DNA of 64,000 bases from Actinoallomurus iriomotensis. Lineage in GTDB: Bacteria; Actinomycetota; Actinomycetes; Streptosporangiales; Streptosporangiaceae. The notes beneath the pieces are model-generated. The model made no database searches. It saw only the letters and a list, made by a program, of their open reading frames with translations, and was not told where the DNA came from. The stretch lies in the NCBI RefSeq assembly GCF_030269445.1, contig NZ_BSTJ01000003.1, forward strand, positions 806,001-870,000, in the 5' to 3' direction. The position numbers and the translations under genes were made by a program. Below are positions 10,001-16,144 of the stretch, one piece after another (position 1 is the stretch's first letter; each line of letters opens with the position of its first letter).

Positions 10001-10631
10001 CAAGAGCACTCTCCTGGCCTTCGAACGGGAGATGCTCGGCCTGTACGTCTCGTCCCACCCCCTCGACGGCGCCGAGCACGTCCTGGCGGCTCACCGCGAC
10101 ACCACGATCGCCGAGCTCCTGGCCGCCGGCCGTACGGACGGCCACGTACGGGTGGCCGGGATCGTCTCGGGTCTGCAGCGCAAGGTCACCAAACAGGGCA
10201 GCCCGTGGGCGATCGTCACGCTCGAGGACCACGACGCCGCGGTGGAGTGCCTGATCTTCCCCAAGACCCACACCCTGTACGGCGAGGCGCTGGCCGAGGA
10301 CCGTGTGATCTCCGTACGGGGCCGGATCAACGTGCGCGACGAGACGGTGAGCGTCTACGGGGAGGAGATCTCCGTCCTGGACGTCTCCACGGCCGGCGCC
10401 GAGCCGCCGGTGGTCATCTCGGTCGAGGAGGCCCGGCTGAACGCGCGGCTCGTCGAGGAGTTCCGGCGCATTCTCGCCACCCATCCGGGCCGGGCGCCGG
10501 TCCACATGCGCGTCCACCGGCACGGCGCGAAGAGCGTGCTGGTGGACCTGCCGTTCCAGATCATCCCGGAACCGGCGTTCTACGGCGACGTCAAGGCGCT
10601 GCTCGGCGCGGACGCGATCGGCGGGTCATGA
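7077..10631 (+). CDS. dnaE: DNA polymerase III subunit alpha
   Basis: 1184 residues, the normal length of actinobacterial DnaE1, the replicative polymerase. The N-terminal PHP domain has HLHVHTEYSMLDG from residue 6. The palm carries GPGRGSATGSMVAY and the catalytic acids of PDVDLDFDD (Asp at about 424 and 426), with a further region LLKMDFLGLRNLTVI. The C-terminal OB-fold is at about 1020-1100 (VAGIVSGLQRKVTKQGSPWA). GTG start at 7077 with a GGGGG ribosome-binding site. The stop overlaps the next gene's ATG (ATGA). It is intact, with no intein. Confidence 0.97.
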   Translation: MRSFVHLHVHTEYSMLDGAAKVGLLMDEVARRGMPAVAMSDHGNVHGAYEFHRAAGKAGIKPIIGIESYVAPASRYHREPVYYSDNLALRRSDDRTGEGGDVSGRGLYTHMTMWAADAEGLRNLFRLQSRAWLEGHVQKYPRMDDELLAEHGTGIIATTGCPSGAVQTRLRLGQYDEAVATAATYRDIFGRENYFLELMDHGLAIERRVRDDLLRLARELNLPPLATNDSHYVTENQAEAHDALLCIGTGKRLADQNRFRFSGTGYFIKTAEEMRALWDAEVPGACDNTLLIAERVGDYGEVFAHRDLMPKFPVPEGETESSWLRKETLEGARRRYAGEPPRETLERIDYELSVIDDMGFPGYFLVVADICRYARANGIGLGPGRGSATGSMVAYCTGITELDPIEHKLIFERFLNPERITMPDVDLDFDDRRRDEMIDYVTAKYGDDRVCQIVTFGTIKAKAAVKDACRVLGYPYALGDRITKAFPAAVGGKEIPLSAIQDEKHPRHGEAAELRKMYEEEPDVKRVVDTAMGVEGLTRGTGIHAAGVILSSEPLLDVLPLVKPKQGGPVITGFPFTQAEEMGLLKMDFLGLRNLTVIGDAIANVRANKGIEIDIREIPLDDRRTYELLARGDTLGVFQLDSGGMRVLLRLMRPTVFTDIAAVNALYRPGPMEMNAHTNYALRKTGKQKVEPIHPELEEALEPILGDTYHLVVFQEQVMAIAQQLAGYSLGGADMLRRAMGKKKKEVLDAEWGKFSAGMSERGFSDEAVKAVWDVLVPFSGYGFNKSHTAGYGVVSYWTAYLKANHPAEYLAALLTSVGDDKDKMAVYLSDCRRLGIKVLPPDVNESVLNFAAVGKDIRFGLGAVRNVGAGVVDAIVTTRREKGGYTSFDDFLAKVPTVVCNKRVIESLAKAGAFDGLGHRRKALVMVHEQAIDAIIDVKRNEASGQDSLFGAFEETGDDSAAAFSVAIPDAEWDKSTLLAFEREMLGLYVSSHPLDGAEHVLAAHRDTTIAELLAAGRTDGHVRVAGIVSGLQRKVTKQGSPWAIVTLEDHDAAVECLIFPKTHTLYGEALAEDRVISVRGRINVRDETVSVYGEEISVLDVSTAGAEPPVVISVEEARLNARLVEEFRRILATHPGRAPVHMRVHRHGAKSVLVDLPFQIIPEPAFYGDVKALLGADAIGGS

Positions 10632-10930
10632 TCGGAATGTGCCCGCGCTGTCGCGTCGGCGAAGTCCTCGCGATCCTGCGTCTCCCCCACACCTGGACGA
10701 ACGCGTCCGGAGGCCGGGTCCGCGGCGTCAGCGACGTGCTTCTGTGCGCCCGCTGCGACGCGGACGATCCCGTCATCCGGCACTTCCCCGCCCGCGGGAC
10801 CGTACGGCCACCGGACGCCGACCGGCTCGCACGGGACCTGCTCCGCTGGATCGACCAGGCCCGGCCGCCGAAGCCGGACGAGAACGCGCTGAAGACCGAA
10901 GCCGAGGCCTGGCACCGCGGCGATCTGTGA
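10628..10930 (+). CDS. Small zinc-ribbon-like protein coupled to dnaE
   Basis: 100 residues starting MIGMCPRCRVGEVLAIL. Two cysteine pairs, CPRC near the N-terminus and CARCDADD near residue 41, suggest a zinc ribbon. The C-terminus is a charged helix (RLARDLLRWIDQA). The start ATG overlaps the dnaE stop as ATGA, so translation is probably coupled. It resembles small Streptomyces proteins of the DUF6300 type, from memory. Function unknown; a link to DNA metabolism rests only on position. Confidence 0.75.
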   Translation: MIGMCPRCRVGEVLAILRLPHTWTNASGGRVRGVSDVLLCARCDADDPVIRHFPARGTVRPPDADRLARDLLRWIDQARPPKPDENALKTEAEAWHRGDL

Positions 10931-10958
10931 CCGGTCGCCGTTGGTGGGTCCGTCGCCC

Positions 10959-11051
10959 TCACGCCTCCGGTGAATCCGCGCAGAGCGCCAGCTGGTCGAA
11001 CACGACCAGGGCCATGCGCGTGGGGTCGTCCGGCGGATGGACCCGCAACGT
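10959..11051 (-). pseudogene. C-terminal remnant, possibly of a DUF5753/XRE-type regulator
   Basis: The minus strand encodes HPPDDPTRMALVVFDQLALC and ends ADSPEA before a stop. It has protein-like character and recalls the FDRLRxxALSPEES end of DUF5753 regulators. It is cut off upstream by a stop at 11052-11054 and then by the palindrome at 11073-11116. Too short to be functional; the assignment is tentative. Confidence 0.3.
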
Positions 11052-11072
11052 TCATAGGGCCGGCCGGGTTCA

Positions 11073-11116
11073 TTGGAGAGTGCTACTATCCAAGCTTAGA
11101 TAGTGGCACTCGCCAA
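11073..11116. promoter_or_regulatory. 44-bp near-perfect palindrome, operator of the DUF3291 gene
   Basis: Outer arms TTGG/CCAA, then GAGTGC/GCACTC, then ACTATC/GATAGT around a central AAGCTT. Only three symmetric pairs mismatch over 44 bp. It lies directly upstream of the ribosome-binding site of the gene at 11132. It includes the 12-mer CTACTATCCAAG (11083-11094) that recurs exactly at 53076-53087. The regulator is not in view. Confidence 0.75.
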
Positions 11117-11131
11117 TACGAGGAGGACGCG

Positions 11132-11575
11132 ATGCCGACGCTTCGCTGGGCGGTCCCGGACCCGCCTTCGCCGGACACGCAGGTGTACGTCATGGCCTCG
11201 CGGTTCGAGGTCCGTTCCCGCAGAGACACCCTGCGGTTCTTCCTGAGGTCGCTGTCCGCGTGGCGCCAGGTGCGGTCGGCGCCGGGAGCCCTGGGCGCGT
11301 CCCTCATCGCCCACCCGTCGAAGCGCACCTTCTACACCCTGTCCTGGTGGGTGCACCGCGACGCGCTTTACTCCTACGCGCGTACGGAGCCCCACCGCGG
11401 CATCATGACCGCGCTGCGCTCCACCATGAAGACCTCGGCCTTCACCTTCTGGGAGGCGTCGGCGGACCGGCTGCCGATCCCGTGGGAGGAGGCCCACCGC
11501 CGCCTCGCCGACCAGACGCGAGCCGACGTCGACCGCCCCATGACCGCGCCGGCAGAGCCCGGTTCCGCCCAGTAG
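11132..11575 (+). CDS. DUF3291-like ABM-fold protein
   Basis: 147 residues from ATG 11132, preceded by AGGAGGA; the open frame runs further upstream but the operator and ribosome-binding site fix the start. The pattern YVMASRFEVRSRRDTLRFFL, TFYTLSWWVHRDALYSYA, EPHRGIM and FTFWEASADRLPIPWEEA matches DUF3291, a dimeric alpha/beta barrel related to antibiotic-biosynthesis monooxygenases and haem-degrading enzymes. No cofactor residue can be assigned. The 44-bp palindrome immediately upstream implies tight repression. Confidence 0.75.
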   Translation: MPTLRWAVPDPPSPDTQVYVMASRFEVRSRRDTLRFFLRSLSAWRQVRSAPGALGASLIAHPSKRTFYTLSWWVHRDALYSYARTEPHRGIMTALRSTMKTSAFTFWEASADRLPIPWEEAHRRLADQTRADVDRPMTAPAEPGSAQ

Positions 11576-11602
11576 ATCCACCGTGTCCCGGTGGCCTACG
11601 GG

Positions 11603-11608
11603 TAGAGT
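11603..11608 (+). promoter_or_regulatory. Putative -10 element of a leaderless promoter
   Basis: TAGAGT lies 6 nt before the GTG start at 11615, with no ribosome-binding site between. This is the geometry of actinobacterial leaderless transcripts. The neighbouring gene at 12156 has the same arrangement. Confidence 0.5.
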
Positions 11609-11614
11609 CGCGCG

Positions 11615-12115
11615 GTGCCTGAACTGGAGCGGCTGCATGCCGGCCATGCCCCGGCGGTCCTGGCCTTCGAGCTGGCGAACCGCGCCTACTTCGCCGCCTC
11701 GATCTCTGACCGCGGCGACGAGTTCTACGAGCGGTTCGCCGAGCGGCACAGCGCCTTGCTGGCCGAGCAGCAGGCCGGCATCGGCGCCTTCTACGTGCTC
11801 GTCGGCGAGGACGGCACGGTCCTGGGCCGGTTCAACCTGATCTTCACCGAGGACGGCGTCGCCGAACTCGGCTACCGGGTCGCGCAGCACGTCGCCGGCC
11901 GCGGTGTGGCGACCGCGACCGTACGGGAGCTGTGCCGGCTGGCGCCGGCGCGGCACGGGCTGCGCACCCTCAGGGCGGCCACCTCCCTCGCCAACACCGC
12001 GTCTCAAAGGGTGCTGACCAACGCCGGGTTCGTCCCGGTCGGGCCGGCCGACCCGGCGGAGCTCGGCGGGAAGCCGGGCACCTGGTACCAGCGCGACCTG
12101 ACAGGCGGCGAGTGA
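11615..12115 (+). CDS. GNAT family N-acetyltransferase (RimJ/RimL type)
   Basis: 166 residues. GNAT features in order: FYVLVGEDGTVLGRFNLIF (strand pair), AELGYRVAQHVAGRGVATAT (acetyl-CoA pyrophosphate loop, RxxGxA-like) and SLANTASQRVLTNAGFVPVG (the SxNxAS and GF pattern of ribosomal-protein-type acetyltransferases). Cytosolic; acceptor unknown. GTG start at 11615, probably leaderless. Confidence 0.88.
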   Translation: MPELERLHAGHAPAVLAFELANRAYFAASISDRGDEFYERFAERHSALLAEQQAGIGAFYVLVGEDGTVLGRFNLIFTEDGVAELGYRVAQHVAGRGVATATVRELCRLAPARHGLRTLRAATSLANTASQRVLTNAGFVPVGPADPAELGGKPGTWYQRDLTGGE

Positions 12116-12143
12116 CCTTCGCACCCGCCGGACCGGCGCTGGC

Positions 12144-12149
12144 TACAGT
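12144..12149 (+). promoter_or_regulatory. Putative -10 element of a leaderless promoter
   Basis: TACAGT lies 6 nt before the ATG at 12156 and no ribosome-binding site is visible, the same spacing as TAGAGT before 11615. Confidence 0.5.
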
Positions 12150-12155
12150 GGCGCG

Positions 12156-12689
12156 ATGCGCGAAACGCCGGAAGAGCTCAACGAGCTTCAAGCCCTGCTC
12201 GACGCCTCTCTGTCCCGTTCCACCGCCCACCTCCGCTCGATCATCAACGCCGAACGCACCCTGACCGCGGAGGGGCTCACGCAGGTCCTCACCGGCATGT
12301 GCACGCTCGCCCTGTCCACCGTGACGGCGAAGGGCGAGCCACGGATCAGCGGCGCCGACGGGCACTTCCTGCACGGCAGGTGGCACTTCGGCACGGCGCG
12401 CAGTGCCGCCAAGGCCCGTCACCTCGCCGCCCGCCCCGCCGCCAGCGTCGCGCACATGCGCGGCGAGGACCTGGGCGTGTTCACACACGGCACGGTGGAG
12501 ATCCTCAATCCGGAGAACGGCGAGCCGGCCGCGGACTGGCCGGACCTGCTCGCGTACTTCAAGGACTTCTACGGCGACGACGCCTTCGACTGGGACGACG
12601 ACGTCGTCTTCTACCGGCTGCACCCGCGCTGGATGACCGTCTTCGCCCCCGACGGAGCGTCGTCCGAACTGGAACAGAGGGAGAAGTGA
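12156..12689 (+). CDS. Pyridoxamine 5'-phosphate oxidase family protein
   Basis: 177 residues. The split-barrel flavin/F420-binding fold is indicated by CTLALSTVTAKGEPRISGAD, GRWHFGTARSAAKARHLAAR and PAASVAHMRGEDLGVFTHGT, followed by RLHPRWMTVFAPDG. This is the usual order in actinobacterial PNPOx-like proteins, many of which bind F420 or FMN. Substrate unknown. It is probably translated from a leaderless transcript. Confidence 0.85.
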   Translation: MRETPEELNELQALLDASLSRSTAHLRSIINAERTLTAEGLTQVLTGMCTLALSTVTAKGEPRISGADGHFLHGRWHFGTARSAAKARHLAARPAASVAHMRGEDLGVFTHGTVEILNPENGEPAADWPDLLAYFKDFYGDDAFDWDDDVVFYRLHPRWMTVFAPDGASSELEQREK

Positions 12690-12694
12690 AGCCG

Positions 12695-12865
12695 ATGGGC
12701 CTCCGGCTGGCCCGCAGCGCCCCCGAGGCGTACCTGTACATGGCGCGGCAGCCTTGCGAGGCCTGCGGGATGACGGGCTTTCAACCGGAACGGGCCTCGC
12801 CCAGGTCCGCGCCGCCCAGCGGAGCTTCTCCGACTGACACGAGCGTCGCGGGGCCTGATCGATGA
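12695..12865 (+). pseudogene. Truncated Cys-motif protein remnant
   Basis: The frame starts MGLRLARSAPEAYLYM and continues ARQPCEACGM. This looks like the beginning of a conserved actinobacterial family opening with SAAEAHLYM and a CxxCG pair, then a second CxxCG and a beta-rich tail. After about residue 30 the sequence loses all character and stops at 56, so only the N-terminus survives. Family recognition is from memory. Confidence 0.4.
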
Positions 12866-12921
12866 CCTGCGATCCGGCCGGCCGCCCGGCGGACGCTGAA
12901 CCGACACCGCCGGACGGGGCA

Positions 12922-13923
12922 CTACGGCCAGGTCGGAGGCAGGACGCGGGCGATCTCGGCCAGCGCGTCCCAGGCCCGTCCCAGCTCTTCGGCGGTACGC
13001 ACGGAGGTCCCGTCGACGGTGCCGAACAGCAGCGATCCCTCGATGCCCAGGGTCCGCAGCCCCCGCTGCCGCAGCAGGGTGAGGGTCTCGCGGTTGAGCA
13101 GGCCGCCGGCGAACTCCCGGTCGTCGGACTGCGACGTGTAGTCCTGGTGGAGCCCGCCGGCCGAGTCGACGCGTTCGTACCGCAGCCGAGGCAGGTTCGA
13201 CGGCAGAGTGAGGACACAGCCCGCCGAACGGGAGCCGTCGGGACCGACGCGGGAGCTGACCGCGATGCACGGAAAGCCGGCCAAGTCACCCTCGACGACA
13301 CTGCCGACGCCGCCGTCGAGGCTCAGGGCACCACGGAACAGCCGGTCGAAGGCGGGCTCGACACGGCGCCGCAGATCGAGTTCCGAGGGATCGACCTGAC
13401 GCAGTCCACGGCTCGCGGCGAGCCTGGGCAGCAACTCCGTCCATTCCGGCTCGGCGGCGCGCTCCTGCCGAGCGACGTCGGCGACGCGTTCCCGTCCGGC
13501 GCGAGTCTGCGCGGCGTGAGCAGGACCGGCCGGCCCCAAAAGGTCGGCGAGGCGTTCCTCCGCGGCGCGAGTCTGCGCGGCGTGAGCGCGGCCGGCCGCC
13601 CCGAAGCGGAGACGGAGGCGATCGGCCGCGGCCTCGGTGTCGGCCAGGAAGATCAGTGCCCCGGCGCCGAACAGCATCAGGACGCCGCCGACCAGTTCGT
13701 TTCTGTGGCCCCTGCCGCGCTGCTGGTCGAGCTGCTCATCCGGCGAGTACGTGGCGGTGTGGCCATCGGAGTACACGACGACGCACTGGTCGTCGGACCC
13801 CATGGTGTGACCGTGACAGGTCGCCTCGGCGCCGGAGACCTTGGAGTAGCCCACCAGGAACGTGATCAAACCGCCGAGGAGAAGCACCCCGCCGACGACG
13901 CCTTGCTTCACACGCCTGTCCAC
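12922..13923 (-). CDS. Hypothetical membrane protein with 22-residue repeats
   Basis: 333 residues. Two transmembrane helices (VVGGVLLLGGLITFLVGYS near residues 9-27 and LVGGVLMLFGAGALIFLA near 77-94) flank a short cysteine-containing loop. A charged Ala/Arg-rich segment follows, containing two tandem 22-residue units beginning AHAAQTRAAEERLAD and AHAAQTRAGRERVAD; the DNA copies are nearly identical with a 66-nt offset (13501 and 13567). The C-terminal domain of about 180 residues looks globular and cytosolic. I do not recognise the family. Confidence 0.75.
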   Translation of the reverse strand: MDRRVKQGVVGGVLLLGGLITFLVGYSKVSGAEATCHGHTMGSDDQCVVVYSDGHTATYSPDEQLDQQRGRGHRNELVGGVLMLFGAGALIFLADTEAAADRLRLRFGAAGRAHAAQTRAAEERLADLLGPAGPAHAAQTRAGRERVADVARQERAAEPEWTELLPRLAASRGLRQVDPSELDLRRRVEPAFDRLFRGALSLDGGVGSVVEGDLAGFPCIAVSSRVGPDGSRSAGCVLTLPSNLPRLRYERVDSAGGLHQDYTSQSDDREFAGGLLNRETLTLLRQRGLRTLGIEGSLLFGTVDGTSVRTAEELGRAWDALAEIARVLPPTWP

Positions 13924-14008
13924 GGCACCTCGTCAGATCGCGGGCGAGCGGGGACCTTGACCCATTACGTCAGGCTAACTGATCATGAATCTCCGCCCGC
14001 CTGATACA

Positions 14009-14066
14009 TCAGTTCGTGACCTTGGGCACCGTGAGCACGGCCTCGATGCCCATCCGACGGACGTCC
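14009..14066 (-). pseudogene. Internally deleted remnant of an SMR (gdx-like) gene
   Basis: The minus strand reads MGIEAVLTVPKVTN then stop. The first part matches VGIGAVLTV and the end matches KVTN-stop of the intact SMR gene at 15713-16027. Two DNA blocks are identical to it: TCAGTTCGTGACCTT (14009-14023 and 15713-15727) and CACCGTGAGCACGGCC (14027-14042 and 15815-15830). The intervening coding sequence is deleted. Confidence 0.75.
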
Positions 14067-14069
14067 TAC

Positions 14070-14927
14070 TCAGGCGGTGGCACGGTCGGTGAGCAGGTCG
14101 CCGACCGTGCGCGGTTCCCTGTCGAGAAGCTCGGCCAGAAGCGGGGCGGCTTCCGCGAAATGGCCACTCCGCGCGGCCTGGAAGAACGACAGCAGCATGC
14201 GGGCCATGGACTCGGGTGTGCCGGCCGCGACCTGGTCCGCGATCCACTGCTCGTCATCCACGACGACTCGCTTGATGTCGCGGCCAGTGAGCTCGGAGGC
14301 GATCGCGGCGATGTCGTCGAAGGTGACGGCGCGGCGTGCCGTGAGCGTGATGGGACCGTCGAACGAGCGTCGCCCGGTCAGGACGATCGCGGCGGCCTCG
14401 GCCTCGTCGGCGCGGTCCGTCCACGAGACGGCGCCGTCGGCCGGCGCGGCGATGACTCCGGTCTGCCGCCATGGGCCGAGCAGCCAGTTGAGGCTGTGGG
14501 CGTAGAAACCGTTGCGCAGTGAGGTCCAGGCGACTCCCGAGTTCGCGAGCAGCGCCTCGGTGGCGGCGTGTTCACGCGCCGGGGCGAAAGGGCTGTCGCC
14601 GCGCACATTCTGGTGACTGGTGTACAGGATGCGCTGGGCGCCCGCCGCGACCGCGGCCTCGATCGCCATGCGGTGCAGGCCGGCCCCGTCGCCGCCGGGC
14701 TCGTTCTGGGACACGAGCAGCACCTGGTCGGCGCCCTCGAACGACTCACGCAACGCGGCCGGTTCGTCGTAGGAGCCACGCCGCACCCGCACCCCCCGGT
14801 CGGCGAGGTGCCGTGCCTTGGCGACGTCGCGCACGCTGACGCCGATTTCGTTCGCGGGAATGCGCTTGAGCAGGTGCTCGACGGTGGCGCCGTTGAGGGC
14901 GCCGGTCGCGCCCGTGATGACGATCAT
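14070..14927 (-). CDS. NmrA-like NAD(P)-binding oxidoreductase
   Basis: 285 residues. The Rossmann motif is at the very start (MIVITGATGALNGATVEHLL), then SVRDVAKARHLADRGVRVRR, QVLLVSQNEPGGDGAGLHRM and TSHQN. These are typical of atypical SDRs of the NmrA/QorB quinone-reductase type. ATG at 14927 follows AGAGGAC; the frame extends upstream but without a ribosome-binding site. It lies downstream of and codirectional with the TetR gene (98-bp gap), so probably controlled by it. The YxxxK of classical SDRs is not expected in this group. Confidence 0.88.
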   Translation of the reverse strand: MIVITGATGALNGATVEHLLKRIPANEIGVSVRDVAKARHLADRGVRVRRGSYDEPAALRESFEGADQVLLVSQNEPGGDGAGLHRMAIEAAVAAGAQRILYTSHQNVRGDSPFAPAREHAATEALLANSGVAWTSLRNGFYAHSLNWLLGPWRQTGVIAAPADGAVSWTDRADEAEAAAIVLTGRRSFDGPITLTARRAVTFDDIAAIASELTGRDIKRVVVDDEQWIADQVAAGTPESMARMLLSFFQAARSGHFAEAAPLLAELLDREPRTVGDLLTDRATA

Positions 14928-15025
14928 GATTGCGTCCTCTGGTGTGTCGACGCCTGACACCGGGCCGTGTGGTGAGGCGCCTGGATTCGGTGGTCGCCGG
15001 ACCGGATGAGAGGTTCTCGCCCCGA

Positions 15026-15625
15026 TCACCGGCGCCGGAGCAGCGGCAGAAGGATGTCGTCGACGACGTGCTCGACGAAGCTCTGATCGCAGGGCTCACC
15101 GACGACGATGAGCCGGTGCACGATGAGCGCCGGGGAGATCTCGGCGAACAGCTCGGCCGCTCGGGGCACGAGGTGTTCGCCGCCCTCGACCCCGCTGCGG
15201 AACGGGTGTTCGGTCATCGCCGCCTCGTCACGGCGCAGGATCCGCCGCATCTCCGCCGCGAGATCCGGGTCGCCGCGCATGCCGGCGAACAGGGCACCGA
15301 GCAGCCCGATCTCCTGTCCGGCGATCTGCTCTGCCAACCATCGCACCGTTTCCAGCAGGGCCTCACGAAGATCGCTTGTCTTGGTGGCGGGCGGGACGCT
15401 CGTCACTCGGTGCTCGACCGCCGCCGCCACCAGTGCGGCCTTGCCGGCGTGGCGCCGGTAGACCGTCGGCTTGCCCACCCCGGCCTCGGCCGCGACCGAC
15501 TCGATGGACAGTTGGTCGTAGCCGACCTCGACCAAGAGTCGCAGCGTCGCGTCGAGGATCGCGGCGTCACGGGCAGCGTCCCGTGGCCTGCCCCGCGCGG
15601 GTACGGCTTCGCGCGCACCGGACAA
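15026..15625 (-). CDS. TetR/AcrR family transcriptional regulator
   Basis: 199 residues. HTH at about 20-65 (SIESVAAEAGVGKPTVYRRH) with a TetR C-terminal domain of the AcrR-like C16 kind (LRRDEAAMTEHPFRSGVEGG). TTG start at 15625 is supported by GGGGAGGG nine bases upstream. The long palindrome at 15636-15665 sits just upstream for autoregulation, and the NmrA-like gene follows on the same strand. Confidence 0.9.
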   Translation of the reverse strand: MSGAREAVPARGRPRDAARDAAILDATLRLLVEVGYDQLSIESVAAEAGVGKPTVYRRHAGKAALVAAAVEHRVTSVPPATKTSDLREALLETVRWLAEQIAGQEIGLLGALFAGMRGDPDLAAEMRRILRRDEAAMTEHPFRSGVEGGEHLVPRAAELFAEISPALIVHRLIVVGEPCDQSFVEHVVDDILLPLLRRR

Positions 15626-15635
15626 ATCACCCTCC

Positions 15636-15665
15636 CCATTACGAAACGGAACGGGAACGTAATGG
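15636..15665. promoter_or_regulatory. Palindromic operator upstream of TetR gene
   Basis: Inverted repeat CCATTACG ... CGTAATGG (8-bp perfect arms, 14-nt spacer containing GAAACG/GAACGG/GAACG direct repeats), immediately upstream of the ribosome-binding site of the TetR gene at 15625. TTACG/CGTAA arms are common for TetR operators. Confidence 0.7.
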
Positions 15666-15712
15666 AAGGTACTGCCGCAGCGGGGAATCGGTCAACCTCG
15701 GACCGGGCGAGG

Positions 15713-16027
15713 TCAGTTCGTGACCTTCAGACCGACGACGCAGCCGACGATGCCGACGAGGAAGAGGAGCTTCAGCGGCGAGACGGCCTCGGCGCCGGTG
15801 AGCATTCCGTAGGCCACCGTGAGCACGGCCCCGATGCCCACCCAGACCGCGTAGGAGGTGCCGACGGGCAGGGCGCGCATCGCGTACGCCAGGCCGGCCA
15901 TGCTCGCCACGAGCGCGACGGCGAAGACGACGACGGGTGCCGGCTTGGTGAAGCCGTGCGAGCGGTCCAGGGCCGTGGCCCACACCGACTCCAGGACGCC
16001 GGACAGCACGAGCACGATCCATGACAT
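15713..16027 (-). CDS. gdx: SMR family guanidinium exporter (Gdx/SugE)
   Basis: 104 residues with four transmembrane helices, the standard SMR length. Helix 1 has the essential glutamate in LSGVLESVWATALDRSHGFT; the W-A-x-LxxSHGFT pattern and YAVWVGIGAVLTV of helix 3 are Gdx/SugE-like rather than EmrE-like. Gdx proteins export guanidinium in exchange for protons. Start ATG 16027 has GGAGG. A guanidine-III riboswitch directly upstream makes the substrate assignment strong. Confidence 0.93.
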   Translation of the reverse strand: MSWIVLVLSGVLESVWATALDRSHGFTKPAPVVVFAVALVASMAGLAYAMRALPVGTSYAVWVGIGAVLTVAYGMLTGAEAVSPLKLLFLVGIVGCVVGLKVTN

Positions 16028-16042
16028 GGGGTGCCTCCACCA

Positions 16043-16084
16043 GTGCCGTCTTGTCGCTGGTCGGGTACGGCACCCCTCGTCCGA
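16043..16084 (-). promoter_or_regulatory. Guanidine-III (ykkC-III) riboswitch
   Basis: Read on the minus strand this is TCGGACGAGGGGTGCCGTAC then CCGACCAGCGACAAGACGGC-AC. It matches the ykkC-III aptamer known from Thermobifida fusca, including GGACGAGG and GACAAGACGGC. Both helices are intact with covariation: TCGG/CCGA, and the pseudoknot GTGCCGT/ACGGCAC. The ribosome-binding site of gdx follows at once. GGGGTGCC in the aptamer (16069-16076) is perfectly complementary to GGCACCCC (16028-16035), which overlaps the ribosome-binding site and abuts the ATG, suggesting translational control by alternative pairing. Confidence 0.93.
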
Positions 16085-16144
16085 GAGCACGGTCGGGCTC
16101 GCTCGCAGAGTACCAAGCGGGCCCGGCCGCGCTCCGACGGCCGG

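Noticed and set aside
6636-10523. A 1295-codon open frame antisense to dnaE
   Set aside because: It is the GC-rich mirror of dnaE: low-complexity Val/Arg/Gly/Asp composition and no motif, while the plus strand encodes full-length DnaE with all catalytic residues.
16028-16084. Guanidine-II (mini-ykkC) riboswitch
   Set aside because: ACGA and ACGG occur, but they are not loops of two small hairpins; the helices fit the guanidine-III pseudoknot instead.
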